A stretch of DNA of 64,000 nucleotides from Heliopora coerulea. Taxonomy: Eukaryota; Cnidaria; Anthozoa; Scleralcyonacea; Helioporidae. Location: contig JASJOG010000332.1 in the NCBI GenBank assembly GCA_030142905.1, positions 1 through 64,000 on the forward strand, read 5' to 3'. The first letter of the stretch is position 1, and each line of letters opens with the position of its first letter. The translations under genes and the position numbers were made by a program. Below, piece after piece: positions 40,129 through 52,960 of this stretch. The notes below the pieces were generated by a model, which saw nothing but the letters and a program-made list of their open reading frames with translations, was not told the origin of the DNA and did no database searches.

Positions 40129-42015
40129 ATTCGATGAGTTGTGTGAAATTTTCTCAATCTCGTCTAAAACGCATTGTCTTGTCGAGATAAGACGATTCCT
40201 TAATCGAACAGTGAAAACAGTTGTGGCTCTAGTTAGTTGCATTTTTCCAATGTTAGCAAAAACTCCAGAATAGGTGTAAAATGATCTTTCTGGGAAAGAG
40301 AAGTGAATAAAATAATTAGTAGATTGATTACAGCTGTACTTCGGAAAATATAGCAATGTTTAGAAATTGGACTATTAAGCCTTATACGCCTTAAAGCTAG
40401 AAGTATGGTCAGAAAGGGTCAAAGACAAAATAATTGGACAAAACTTTCCAAAAAGATCTAAATACTTCTACCCCACCCAAATATTATAAAACAAATCGAT
40501 TTACTTCGATTTGAAAAGTTTCTGAGAAAATATCTCTAGCACGTCAAAAACGCTTTATCCTGTCGAGATAAGACGATTAGTGAAATGAACTTTGAAGCTG
40601 TTGTAGATAAAGTTTGTTGAATTTGGCTGATGTTTAAAAAAACTCGTGAAAAGTGTAAAATGATCTCCTTGACTCTGAGAAGACAATAAAAGCATTAAAA
40701 CATTGTTCCGAACAGTACTTCGTAAAATTTAACAATGTTTAGAAATTGGAATATTAAGCCGTATACGCCTTAAAGCTAGAAGTATGGTTAGAAATGGTCA
40801 AAGGTCAAATAATTGGACGAAACTTTCCAAACAGTTCTAAATACTTCTCCCCAACCCAAAATCATAAAACAAATCGATTTTCTTCGATTTGAAGAGTTTC
40901 TGATAAAATATCGCTAACTCGTAAAAAACGCTTTATCCTTTCGAGATAAGACGATTAATGAAATGAACTTTGAAGCCGTTGTAGATAAAGTTTGTTGAAT
41001 TTGTCTGATGTTTACAAAAACTCGTGAATAGGTGTAAAATGATCTCCGCGACTCTGAGAAGACAATAAAAGCATTAAAACATTGATCCGAACAGTACTTC
41101 GTAAAATTTAACAATGTTTAGAAATTGGACTATTAAGCCTTATTCGTCTTAAAGCTAGAAATATGGTTAGAAATGGTCAATGACCAAATAGTTGGACGAA
41201 AGTTTCCAAACAGTTCTAAATACGTCTCCCCAAACCAAACATCATAAAAAAAATCGATTTTCGTCAATTTGAAGAGTTTCTGACAAAATATCGCTAACAC
41301 GTGAAAAACGCATTATCTCGTCTAGATTAGATGATTATTGAAAGGAACTGTGAAGCCGTTGTTGGTAAAGTGTGTTGAATTTGTTTGATGTTTGCAAAAA
41401 CTCGTGAATAAGTGTAAAATGATCTCCTCGACTTAGAGAAGACAATAAAGGTATTAAAATATTGATTCGATTAGTACTTCGTAAAATTAAGCAATGTTTA
41501 GAATTTGGATTATTATATGCTTTATACGCCTTAATGCTAGAAGTATGGTTAAAAATGTTCAAAGACGAAATAATTGGACGAAACTTTCCAAACAGTTTAA
41601 AATACTTCTCCCGAACCTAAACATCATAAAAAAAATCGATTTTGGTCGATTTGAAGAGTTTCTGATAAAATATCGCTAACACGTCAAAAACGCTTTATCC
41701 TTTCGAGATAAGACGATTAGTGAAATGAACTTTGAAGCAGTTGTAGATATAGTTTGTTGAATTTATCTGATGTTTCCAAAACTCGTGAATAAGTGTAAAA
41801 TGATCTCCTTGACTCTGAGAGGAAAATAAAAGCGTTAAAACATTGATCCGAACAGTACTTCGTAAAATTTAACAATGTTTAGAAATTGGACTAATAAGCC
41901 TTATACGCATTAAAGCTAGAAGTATGGTTAGAAATGGTAAAAGACCAAATAGTTGGACGAAACTTTCCAAACAGTTTAAAATACTTCTCCCCAACCCAAA
42001 CATCATAAAACAAAT
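40129..42015 (-). repeat. Duplicated 1.9-kb satellite segment, copy 2
   Basis: This is the partner of the segment at 34431-36320. Its first monomer also has a third relative at about 37,471, which is 2,658 bp (seven monomers) upstream and nearly identical for roughly 280 bp. The arrangement implies at least two block-level duplications inside the inverted region, distinct from monomer-by-monomer turnover. Confidence 0.78.
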
Positions 42016-42611
42016 CGATATTCTTCGATTTGAAGAGTTTCTGATAAAATATCGCTAACTCGTCAAAAACGCATTATCCTTTCGAGATAAGACGATAAGT
42101 GAAATGAACGTTTAGGCCGTTGTAGATAAAGTTTGTTGAATTTGTCTGATGATTACAAAAACTCGTGATTAGGTGTAAAATGATCTCCACGACTTAGAGA
42201 AGACAATAAAAGCATTAAAACCTTGATCTGATTAGTACTTCGTAAAATTTAACAATGTTTGGAAATTGGACTATTAAGCCTTATACGCATTAAAGCTAGA
42301 AGTATGGTTAGAAAGGGTCAAAGACCAAATAGTTGGACGAAACTTTCCAAACAGTTCTAAATACTTCTTCCCAACCCAAACATCATAAAACAAATCGATT
42401 TTCGTCGATTCGACGAGTTGCTGTGAAATTTTCTCAAACTCGTCAAAAACGCATTGTCTGGTCGAGATAAGACGATTCCTTAAACGAACAGTGAAACAGT
42501 TGTGGCTCAAGTTAGTTGCATTTGTCCAATGTTAGCAAAAACTCCAGAATAGGTGTAAAAATATCTTTCTGGCACAGAGAAGTGAATAAAAGCATTAGTA
42601 GATTGATTACA

Positions 42612-42824
42612 GCTCTACTTCGGAAATTATAGCACTGTTTAGAAATTGGACTATTAAGCCTTATACGCCTTAAAGCTAGAAGTATGGTCAGAAAGGGTCA
42701 AAGACAAAATAATTTCGTCCAACTATTTGGTCTTTTACCATTTCTAACCATGCTTCTAGCTTTAAGGCGTATAAGGCTTAATAGTCGAATTTCTAAATAT
42801 TGTTAAATTTTACGAAGTACTTTT
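42612..42824. repeat. Right inversion breakpoint: head-to-head satellite palindrome
   Basis: Reverse satellite ending in GGTCAAAGACAAAATAATT joins forward satellite TTTCGTCCAACTATTTGG at 42711-42714 with no filler. Both sides are at almost the same phase of the monomer, so the flanks form an inverted repeat around a spacer of only about 10-20 bp. Reading outward, both arms give GTCTTT(G/T)ACC, then CTTCTAGCTTTAAGGCG and TATAAGGCTTAATAGTC. Such a near-palindrome could extrude a hairpin and is a typical scar of fold-back or end-to-end joining. Confidence 0.88.
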
Positions 42825-45503
42825 CGGATCAATGTTTTAATGCTTTTATTGTCTTCTCAGAGTCGCGGAGATCATTTTACACCTATTCACGAGTTTTTGC
42901 AAACATCAGACAAATTCAACACACTTTACCAACAAAGGATTCACAGTTCGTTTCAATAATCATCTTATCTCCACGAGATAATTTGTTTTTGACGAGTTAG
43001 CGATATTTTATCAGAAACTCTTCAAATCGACGAAAATCGATTTGTTTTATGATGTTTGGGTTGGAGAGAAGTATTTAGAACTGTTTGGAAAGTTTCGTCC
43101 AATTATTTGGTCTTTGACCATTTTTAACCATACTTCTAGCTTTAAGGCGTATAAGGCATAATAATCCAAATTCTAAACATTGTCATATTTTACGAAGTAC
43201 TAATTGGATCAATGTTTAAATGTTTTTATTGTCTTCTCTAAGTCGAGTAGATCATTTTACACCTATTCACGAGTTTTTGGAAACATCAGACAAATTCAAC
43301 ACACTTTACCAACAACGGCTTCACAGTTCATTTCACCAATCGTCTTATCTCGAAAGAATAAAGCGTTTTTGACGTGTTAGCGATATTTTATCAGAAACTC
43401 TTCAAATCGACTAAATCGATTTGTTTTATGATGTTTGGGTTGGGGAGAAGTATTTAGAACTGTTTGGAAAGTTTCGTCCAATTATTTGGTCTTTGACCAT
43501 TTTTAACCATACTTCTAGCTTTAATGCGTATAAAGCATAATAATCCAAATTCTAAACATTGCCATATTTTACGAAGTACTAATCGGATCAATGTTTTAAT
43601 GCTTCTATTGTCTTCTCTAAGTCGAGGAGATCATTTTACATCTATTCACGAGTTTTTGCAAACATCAGACAAATTCAACAAACTTTACCAACAACGACTT
43701 CACAGTTCGTTTCACTAATCATCTTATCTCCACGAAATAATGCGTTTTTGACATGTTATCGATATTTTCTTAGAAACTCTTCAAATCGAAGAAAATCGAT
43801 TTGTTTTATGATATTTGGCTGGGGTAGAAGTATTTAGAACTGTTTGGAAAGTTTTGTCCAACTATTTTGTCTTTGACCCTTTCTGACCATACTTCTAGCT
43901 TTAAGGCGTATAAGGCTTATTAGTCCAATTTCTAAACATTGTTAAATTTTACGAAGTACTGTTCGGATCAATGTTTTAACGCTTTTATTGTCCTCTCAGA
44001 GTCGGGGAGATCATTTTACACCTATTCACGAGTTTTTGGAAACATCAGATAAATTCAACAAACTATATCTACAACTGCTTCAAAGTTCATTTCACTAATC
44101 GTCTTATCTCGAAAGGATAAATCGTTTTTGACGTGTTAGCGATATTTTATCAGAATCTCTTCAAATCGACCAAAATCGATTTTTTTTTATTATGTTTAGG
44201 TTCGGGAGAAGTATTTTAAACTGTTTGGAAAGTTTCGTCCAATTATTTCGTCTTTGAACATTTTTAACCATACTTCTAGCTTTAAGGCGTATAAAGTATA
44301 ATAATCCAAATTCTAAACATTGCCATATTTTACGAAGTACTAATCGGATCAATGTTTTAATACCTTTATTGTCTTCTCTAAGTCAAAGAGATCATTTTTC
44401 ACCTATTCACGAGTTTTTGCAAACATCAGACAAATTCAACACACTTTACCAACAACGGCTTCACAGTTCGTTTTAATAATCATTTTATCTCGACGAGATA
44501 ATGCGTTTTTCACGTGTTAGCGATATTTTGTCAGAAACTCTTCAAATTGAAGAAAATCGATTTGTTTTATGATATTTGGCTGGGGTAGAAGTATTTAGAA
44601 CTGTTTGGAAAGTTTTGTCCAACTATTTTGTCTTTGACTCTTTCTGACCATACTTCTAGCTTTAAAGCGTATAAGGCTTAATAGTCCAATTTCTAAACAT
44701 TGCAATATTTTCCAAAGTACAGCTGTAATCAATCTACTAATGATTTTATTAACTTTTCTGTGCCAGAAAAATCATTTTACACCTATTCTGGAGTTTTTGC
44801 TAACATTGGACAAATGCAACTAACTTGAGCCACAACTGTTTCACTGTTCGTTTAAGGAATCGTCTTATCTCGACCAGACAATGCGTTTTTGACGAGTTTG
44901 AGAAAATTTCACAGCAACTCGTCGAATCGACGAAAATCGATTTGTTTTAAGATGTTTGGGTTGGGAAGAAGTATTTAGAACTGTTTGGAAAGTTTCGTCC
45001 AACTATTTGGTCTTTGACCATTTCTAACCATACTTCTAGCTTTAAGGCGTATAAGGCTTAATAGTCCAATTTCTAAACATTGTTAAATTTTACGAAGTAC
45101 TGTTCGGATCAATGTTTTAATGCTTTTATTGTCTTCACAAAGTTGCGGAGATCATTTTACACCTATTCCCGAGTTTTTGCAAACATCAGACAAATTCAAC
45201 ACACTTCATCAACATCGGCTTCACAGTTCGTTTCAATAATCATCTTATCTCGACGAGATAATGCGTTTTTGACGTGTTATCGATATTTTCTCAGAAACAC
45301 TTCAAATCGACAAAAATCGATTTGTTTTATGATATATGGCTGGGGTAGAAGTATTTACAACTGTTTGGAAAGTTTTGTCCAACTATTTTGTCTTTGACAC
45401 TTTCTGATCATACTTCTAGCTTTAAGGCGTATAAGGCTTAATAGTCCAATTTCTAAACATTGCTAAATTTTACGAAGTACTGTTCGGATCAATGTTTTAA
45501 TGA
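42712..45503 (+). repeat. Divergent satellite monomers, forward strand resumes
   Basis: Forward-strand monomers of classes A, B and C with many private substitutions. No long exact repeat is seen. Several A and B monomers (for example 43,540 and 44,290) resemble the reverse complement of monomers in the adjacent inverted block, such as GCATAATAATCC or GTATAATAATCC next to TTTGAACATTTTTAACC. No gene is present. Confidence 0.88.
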
Positions 45504-48500
45504 TTTTATTGTCTTCTCCGTGTCGCGGATAATATTCACACCTATTCACGAGTTTTTGCAAACATGTGACAAATGCAACAAAATTTACCTACAACGGCTT
45601 CACAGTTCGTTTCACTAATCGTCTTATCTCAACGAGATAATGCGTTTTTGATGTGTTATCGTTATTTTCTCACAAACACTTCAAATCGACGAAAATCGAT
45701 TTGTTTTATGATATTTGGCTGGGGTAGAAGTATTTAGAACTGTTTGGAAAGTTTTGTCCAACTATTTTGTCTTTGACACTTTCTAACCATACTTCTAGCT
45801 TTAAGGCGTATAAGGCTTAATAGTCCAATTTCTAAACATTGCTATATTCTCCGAAGTGCAGCTGTAATCAATCTACTAATGCTTTTATTCACTTCTCTGT
45901 GCCAGAAAGATAATTTTACACCTATTCTGGAGTTTTTGCTAACATTGAACAAATGCAACTAACTTGAGCCACAACTGTTTCACTGTTCGTTTAAGGAATC
46001 GTCTTATCTCGACCAGACAATGCGTTTTAGACGAGATTGAGAAAATTTTACACAACTCATCGAATCGACGAAAATCGATTTGTTTTATGATGTTTGGGTT
46101 GTGGAGAAGTATTTAGAACTGTTTGGAAAGTTTCGTCCAAGTATTTCGTCTTTGACTATCTCTAACCATACTTCTAGCTTTAATGCGTATAAGGCTTAAT
46201 AGTCCAATCTCTAAACATTGTTAAATTTTACGAAGTACAGTTCGGATCAATGTTTTAATGCTTTTATTGTCTTCTCAGAGTCGAGGAGATCATTTTACAC
46301 CTATTCACGAGTTTTTGTAAACATCAGACAAATTCAACAAACTTTATCTACAACGGCCTAAAAGTTCATTTCACTAATCGTCTTATCTCGAAAGGATAAA
46401 GCGTTTTTGGCGAGTTAGCGATATTTTATCAGAAACTCTTCAAATCGAAGAAAATCGATTTGTTTTATAATGTTTGTGTTGGGGAGAAGTATTTTAAACT
46501 GTTTGGAAAGTTTCGTCTAATTATTTGGTCCTTGACCATTTCTAACCATACTTCTAGCTTTAAGTCGTATAAGGCTTAATAAACCAAATTCTAAACATTG
46601 CCATATTTTACGAAGTATTAACGGATCAATGTTTTAATTCCATTATTGTTTTCTCTGAGTCAAGGAGAACATTTTACACGTATTCTCGAGTTTTTGCAAA
46701 CATCTGACAAATACAACAAAATTTACCTACAACGGCTTCACAGTTCGTTTCACTAATCGTCTTATCTCAACGAGATAAAGTGTTTTTTAAATGTTAATGA
46801 AATTTTAACATAAACTCTTCAAATCGACGAAAATCGATTTGTTTTATGATGTTTGGGTGGGGTAGAAGTATTTATAACTGTTTGGAAAGATTTGTCCAAC
46901 TATTTGGTCTTTGACATTTTCTAACCATACATCTAGTTTTAAGGCGTATAAGGCTTTATAGTCCAATTTCTAAACATTGCAATATTTTCCGAAGTAGAGC
47001 TGTAATCAATCTACTAATGCTTTTTTTTACTTCTCTGTGCCAGAAAGATCATTTTACACCTATTCTGGAGTTTTTGCTAACATTGGACAAATGCAACTAA
47101 CTTGTGCCACAACTGTTTCACTGTTCGTTTAAGGAATCGTCTTATATCGACCAGACAATGCGTTTTTGACAAGTTTGAGAAATTTCACAGCAACTCGTCG
47201 AATCGACGAAAATCGATTTGTTTTATGATGTTTGGGTTGGGGAGAAGTATTTAGAACTGTTTGGAAAGTTTCGTCCAACTATTTAGTCTTTGACCATTTC
47301 TAACCATACTTCTAGCTTTAAGGCGTATAAGGCTTAATAGTCCAATTTGTAAACATTGTTAAATTTTACGAAGTACTGTTCGGATCAACGTTTTAATTCT
47401 TTTATTGTCTTCTCCGTGTCGCGGATAATATTCACACCTATTCACGAGTTTTTGCAAACATGTGACAAATGCAACAAAATTTACCTACAACGGCTTCACA
47501 GTTCGTTTCACTAATCGTCTTATCTCAACGAGATAATGCGTTTTTGATGTGTTATCGTTATTTTCTCACAAACACTTCAAATCGACGAAAATCGATTTGT
47601 TTTATGATATTTGGCTGGGGTAGAAGTATTTAGAACTGTTTGGAAAGTTTTGTCCAACTATTTTGTCTTTGACACTTTCTAACCATACTTCTAGCTTTAA
47701 GGCGTATAAGGCTTAATAGTCCAATTTCTAAACATTGCTATATTCTCCGAAGTGCAGCTGTAATCAATCTACTAATGCTTTTATTCACTTCTCTGTGCCA
47801 GAAAGATCATTTTACACCTATTCTGGAGTTTTTGCTAACATTGAACAAATGCAACTAACTTGAGCCACAACTGTTTCACTGTTCGTTTAAGGAATCGTCT
47901 TATCTCGACCAGACAATGCGTTTTAGACGAGATTGAGAAAATTTTACACAACTCATCGAATCGACGAAAATCGATTTGTTTTATGATGTTTGGGTTGTGG
48001 AGAAGTATTTAGAACTGTTTGGAAAGTTTCGTCCAAGTATTTCGTCTTTGACTATCTCTAACCATACTTCTAGCTTTAATGCGTATAAGGCTTAATAGTC
48101 CAATCTCTAAACATTGTTAAATTTTACGAAGTACAGTTCGGATCAATGTTTTAATGCTTTTATTGTCTTCTCAGAGTCGAGGAGATCATTTTACACCTAT
48201 TCACGAGTTTTTGTAAACATCAGACAAATTCAACAAACTTTATCTACAACGGCCTAAAAGTTCATTTCACTAATCGTCTTATCTCGAAAGGATAAAGCGT
48301 TTTTGGCGAGTTAGCGATATTTTATCAGAAACTCTTCAAATCGAAGAAAATCGATTTGTTTTATAATGTTTGTGTTGGGGAGAAGTATTTTAAACTGTTT
48401 GGAAAGTTTCGTCTAATTATTTGGTCCTTGACCATTTCTAACCATACTTCTAGCTTTAAGTCGTATAAGGCTTAATAAACCAAATTCTAAACATTGCCAT

Positions 48501-49640
48501 ATTTTACGAAGTATTAACGGATCAATGTTTTAATTCCATTATTGTTTTCTCTGAGTCAAGGAGAACATTTTACACGTATTCTCGAGTTTTTGCAAACATC
48601 TGACAAATACAACAAAATTTACCTACAACGGCTTCACAGTTCGTTTCACTAATCGTCTTATCTCAACGAGATAAAGTGTTTTTTAAATGTTAATGAAATT
48701 TTAACATAAACTCTTCAAATCGACGAAAATCGATTTGTTTTATGATGTTTGGGTGGGGTAGAAGTATTTATAACTGTTTGGAAAGATTTGTCCAACTATT
48801 TGGTCTTTGACATTTTCTAACCATACATCTAGTTTTAAGGCGTATAAGGCTTTATAGTCCAATTTCTAAACATTGCAATATTTTCCGAAGTAGAGCTGTA
48901 ATCAATCTACTAATGCTTTTTTTTACTTCTCTGTGCCAGAAAGATCATTTTACACCTATTCTGGAGTTTTTGCTAACATTGGACAAATGCAACTAACTTG
49001 TGCCACAACTGTTTCACTGTTCGTTTAAGGAATCGTCTTATATCGACCAGACAATGCGTTTTTGACAAGTTTGAGAAATTTCACAGCAACTCGTCGAATC
49101 GACGAAAATCGATTTGTTTTATGATGTTTGGGTTGGGGAGAAGTATTTAGAACTGTTTGGAAAGTTTCGTCCAACTATTTAGTCTTTGACCATTTCTAAC
49201 CATACTTCTAGCTTTAAGGCGTATAAGGCTTAATAGTCCAATTTGTAAACATTGTTAAATTTTACGAAGTACTGTTCGGATCAACGTTTTAATTCTTTTA
49301 TTGTCTTCTCCGTGTCGCGGATAATATTCACACCTATTCACGAGTTTTTGCAAACATGTGACAAATGCAACAAAATTTACCTACAACGGCTTCACAGTTC
49401 GTTTCACTAATCGTCTTATCTCAACGAGATAATGCGTTTTTGATGTGTTATCGTTATTTTCTCACAAACACTTCAAATCGACGAAAATCGATTTGTTTTA
49501 TGATATTTGGCTGGGGTAGAAGTATTTAGAACTGTTTGGAAAGTTTTGTCCAACTATTTTGTCTTTGACACTTTCTAACCATACTTCTAGCTTTAAGGCG
49601 TATAAGGCTTAATAGTCCAATTTCTAAACATTGCTATATT
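45504..49640 (+). repeat. Five-monomer higher-order repeat (1,896 bp, about 2.2 copies)
   Basis: Landmark GTCTTCTCCGTGTCGCGG occurs at 45511, 47407 and 49303, two steps of exactly 1,896 bp. One unit comprises C 45821-46199, A 46200-46579, B 46580-46958, a second C with the altered core TAGAGCTGTA 46959-47337, and A 47338-47716. I noticed only one difference between the first two copies (ATAATTTTACACC at about 45910 against ATCATTTTACACC at about 47806). The third copy is lost near 49,640. This was a recent local amplification. Confidence 0.93.
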
Positions 49641-51444
49641 TTCAAAAGTACAGCTGTAATCAATCTACTAATGCTTTTTTCACTTTTCTGTGGCAGAAAG
49701 ATCATTTTACACCTATTCTTGAGTTTTTGCTTACATTGGACAAATGCAACTAATTTGAGCCACAACTGTTTCACTGTTCGTTAAAGGAATCGTCTTATCT
49801 CGACCAGACAATGCGTTTTTGATGAGTTTGAGAAAATTTCAAAGTAACTCGTCGAATCGACGAAAATCGATTTGTTTTATGATGTTTGGGTTTTGGAGAA
49901 GTATTTAGAACTGTTTGGAAAGTTTCGTCCTACTATTTGGTCTTTTACCATTTCTAACCATATTTCTAGCTTTAATGCGTATAAGGCTTATTAGTCCAAT
50001 TTCTAAACATTGTTAAATTTTACGAAGTACTGTTCGGACCAATGTTTTAACGCTTTTATTTTCCTCTCAGAGTCAAGGAGATTATTTTACACCTATTCAC
50101 GAGTTTTTGTAAACATCAGATAAATTCAACAAACTATATCTACAACTGCTTCAAAGTTCATTTCACTAATCGTCTTATCTCGAAAGGATAAAGCGTTTTT
50201 GACGTGTTAGCGATATTTTATCAGAAACTCTTCAAATCGACCAAAATTGATTTTTTTTAAGATGTTTAGGTTCGGGAGAAGTATTTTAAACTGTTTGGAA
50301 AGTTTCGTCCAATTATTTGGACTTTGAACATTTTTAACCATACTTCTAGCTTTAAAACGTATAAAGTAAAATAATCCAAATTCTGAACATTGCTATATTT
50401 TACGAAGTAATAATCGGATCAATGTTTTAATACCTTTATTGTCTTCTCTAAGTCGAGGAGATCATTTTACACTTATTCACGAGTTTTTGCAAACATCAGA
50501 CAAATTCAACACACTTTACCAACAACGGCTTCACAGTTCGTTTCAATAATCATTTTATCTCGAAAGGATAAAGCGTTTTTTACGAGTTAGCGATATTTTA
50601 TCAGAAACTCTTCAAATCGAAGAAAATCGATTTGTTTTATGATTTTGGGTTGGGGAGAAGTATTTAGAACTGTTTGGAAAGTTTCGTCCAATTATTTGAC
50701 CTTTGATAATTTCTAACCATACTTCTAGCTTTAAGGCGTATAAGGCTTAATAGTCCAATTTCTAAACATTGTTAAATTTTACGAAGTACTGTTCGGATCA
50801 ATGTTTTAATGCTTTTATTGTCTTCTCAGAGTCGCGGAGATCATTTTACACCTATTCACGAGTTTTTGCAAGCATCAGACAAATTCAACACACTTTACCA
50901 ACAGCGGCTTCACAGTTCGTTTCAATAATCATGTCATCTCGACGAGATAATGCGTTTTTGACGTGTTAGCGATATTTTCTCAGAAAATCTTCAAATTGAA
51001 GAAATTCGATTTGTTTTATGATATTTGATCGGGGTAGAATTATTTAGAACTGTTTGGAAAGTTTTGTCCAACTATTTTGTCTTTGACCCTTTCTGATCAT
51101 ACTTCTAGCTTTAAGGCGTATAAGGCTTAATAGTCCAATTTCTAAACATTGTTAAATATTACGAAGTACTGTTCGGATCAATGTTTTAATGCTTTTATTG
51201 TCTTCTCAGAGTCAAGGAGATCATTTTACACTTTTCACGAGTTTTTTTAAATATCAGACAAATTCAACACACTTTATCTACAACAGCTTCAAAGTTTATT
51301 TCACTAATCGTCTTATCTCGACAGGATAAAGCGTTTTTGACGTGCTAGAGATATTTTCTCAGAAACTCTTCAAATCGACGGAAATCGATTTGTTTTATAA
51401 TATTTGGGTGGGGTAGAAGTATTTAGATCTATTTGGAAAGTTTT

Positions 51445-52960
51445 GTCCAATTATTTTGTCTTTGACCCCTTCTGACCATACTTCTAGCTTGAAGGCGTAT
51501 AAGGCTTAATAGTCCAATTTCTAAACATTGCTATATTTTCCGAAGTACAGCTGTAATCAATCTACTAATTATTTTATTCACTTCTCTGTGCCAGAAAGAT
51601 CATTTTACACCTATTCTGGAGTTTTTGCTAACATTGGACAAATGCAACTAACTTGAACCACAACTGTTTCACTGTTCGTTTAAGGAATCGTCTTATCTCG
51701 ACCAGACAATGCGTTTTTGACTAGATTGAGTAAATTTCACAGCAACTCGTCGAATCGACGAAAATCGATTTGTTTTATGATGTTTGGGTTGTGGAGAAGT
51801 ATTTAGAATTGTTTGGAAAGTTTCGTCCAATTATTTGGTCTTTGACCATTTCTAACCATACTTCTAGCTTTAAGGCGTATAAGGCTTAATAGTCCAATTT
51901 CTAAACATTGTTAAATTTTACGAAGTACTGTTCGGATCAATGTTTTAATGCTTTTATTGTCTTCTCAGAGTCGCGGAGATCATTTTACCCCTATTCACGA
52001 GTTTTTGCAAATATCATAGAAATTCAACACACTTTTCCAACTACGGCTTCACAGTTCGTTTCACTAATCATCTTATCTTGACGAGATAATGCGTTTTTGA
52101 CGTGTTAGCGATATTTTCTCAGAAACTCTTCAAAACGAAGAAATTCGATTTGTTTTATGATATTTGGTTGGGGTAGAAGTATTTAGAACTGTTTGGAAAG
52201 TTTTGTCCAATTATTTTGTCGTTTAACCTTTCTGACCATACTTCTAGCTTGAAGGCGTATAAGGCTTAATAGTCCAATTTCTAAACATTGCTATATTTTC
52301 CGAAGTACAGCTGTAATCAATCTACTAATTATTTTATTCACTTCTCTGTGCCAGAAAGATCATTTTACACCTATTCTGGAGTTTTTGTTAACATTGGACA
52401 AATGCAACTAACTTGAACCACAACTGTTTCACTGTTCGTTTAAGGAATCGTCTTATCTCGACCAGACAATGCGTTTTTGACTAGATTGTGTAAATTTCAC
52501 AGCAACTCGTCGAATCGACGAAAATCGATTTGTTTTATGATGTTTGGGTTGGGGAGAAGTATTTAGAATTGTTTGGAAAGTTTCGTCCAATTATTTGGTC
52601 TTTGACCATTTCTAACCATACTTCTAGCTTTAAGGCGTATAAGGCTTAATAGTCCAATTTCTAAACATTGTTAAATTTTACGAAGTACTGTTCTGATCAA
52701 TGTTTTAATGCTTTTATTGTCTTCTCAGTTTCGCGGAGATCATTTTACACTTTTTTACGAGTTTTTGCAAACATCAGACAAATTCAACACACTTTACCAA
52801 CAACGGCTTCACAGTTCGTTTCAATAATCATCTTATCTCCACGAGATAATGCGTTTTTGACGAGTTAGCGATATTTTCTCAGAAACTCTTCTAATCGAAG
52901 AAAATCGATTTGTTTTATGATATTTGGTTGGGGTAGAAGTATTTAGAACTGTTTGGAAAG
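51445..52960 (+). repeat. Tandem duplication of a two-monomer block (760-bp step)
   Basis: Private features recur 760 bp apart: AGCTTGAAGGCG at about 51,487 and 52,247, CTAATTATTTTATTCAC, CTTGAACCACAACTG, and TTTTTGACTAGATTG at about 51,714 and 52,474. Two copies are recognisable. Similarity weakens near both ends, so the limits are approximate. Confidence 0.75.

Larger units (their letters stand above)
31293..42711 (-). repeat. Inverted satellite block (about 11.4 kb)
   Basis: Throughout this block every monomer landmark appears as its reverse complement, for example ACAAATCGATTTTCGTCG, GGTCAAAGACCAAATA and TTAGAAATTGGACTATTAAG. The block holds about 30 divergent monomers of classes A, B and C and no intact higher-order repeat. 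Patchwork similarity at long range is visible: a 1.9-kb segment recurs 5,698 bp away, and some shorter patches recur about 4,560 bp away (33,189 versus 37,749). No gene is present; reverse-strand open frames up to 92 codons derive from the repeat. Confidence 0.95.

Noticed and set aside
31225..42714. Inverted block as a giant transposon with terminal inverted repeats
   Set aside because: Both ends are ordinary satellite at different phases, with no shared terminal motif, no target duplication and no transposase.
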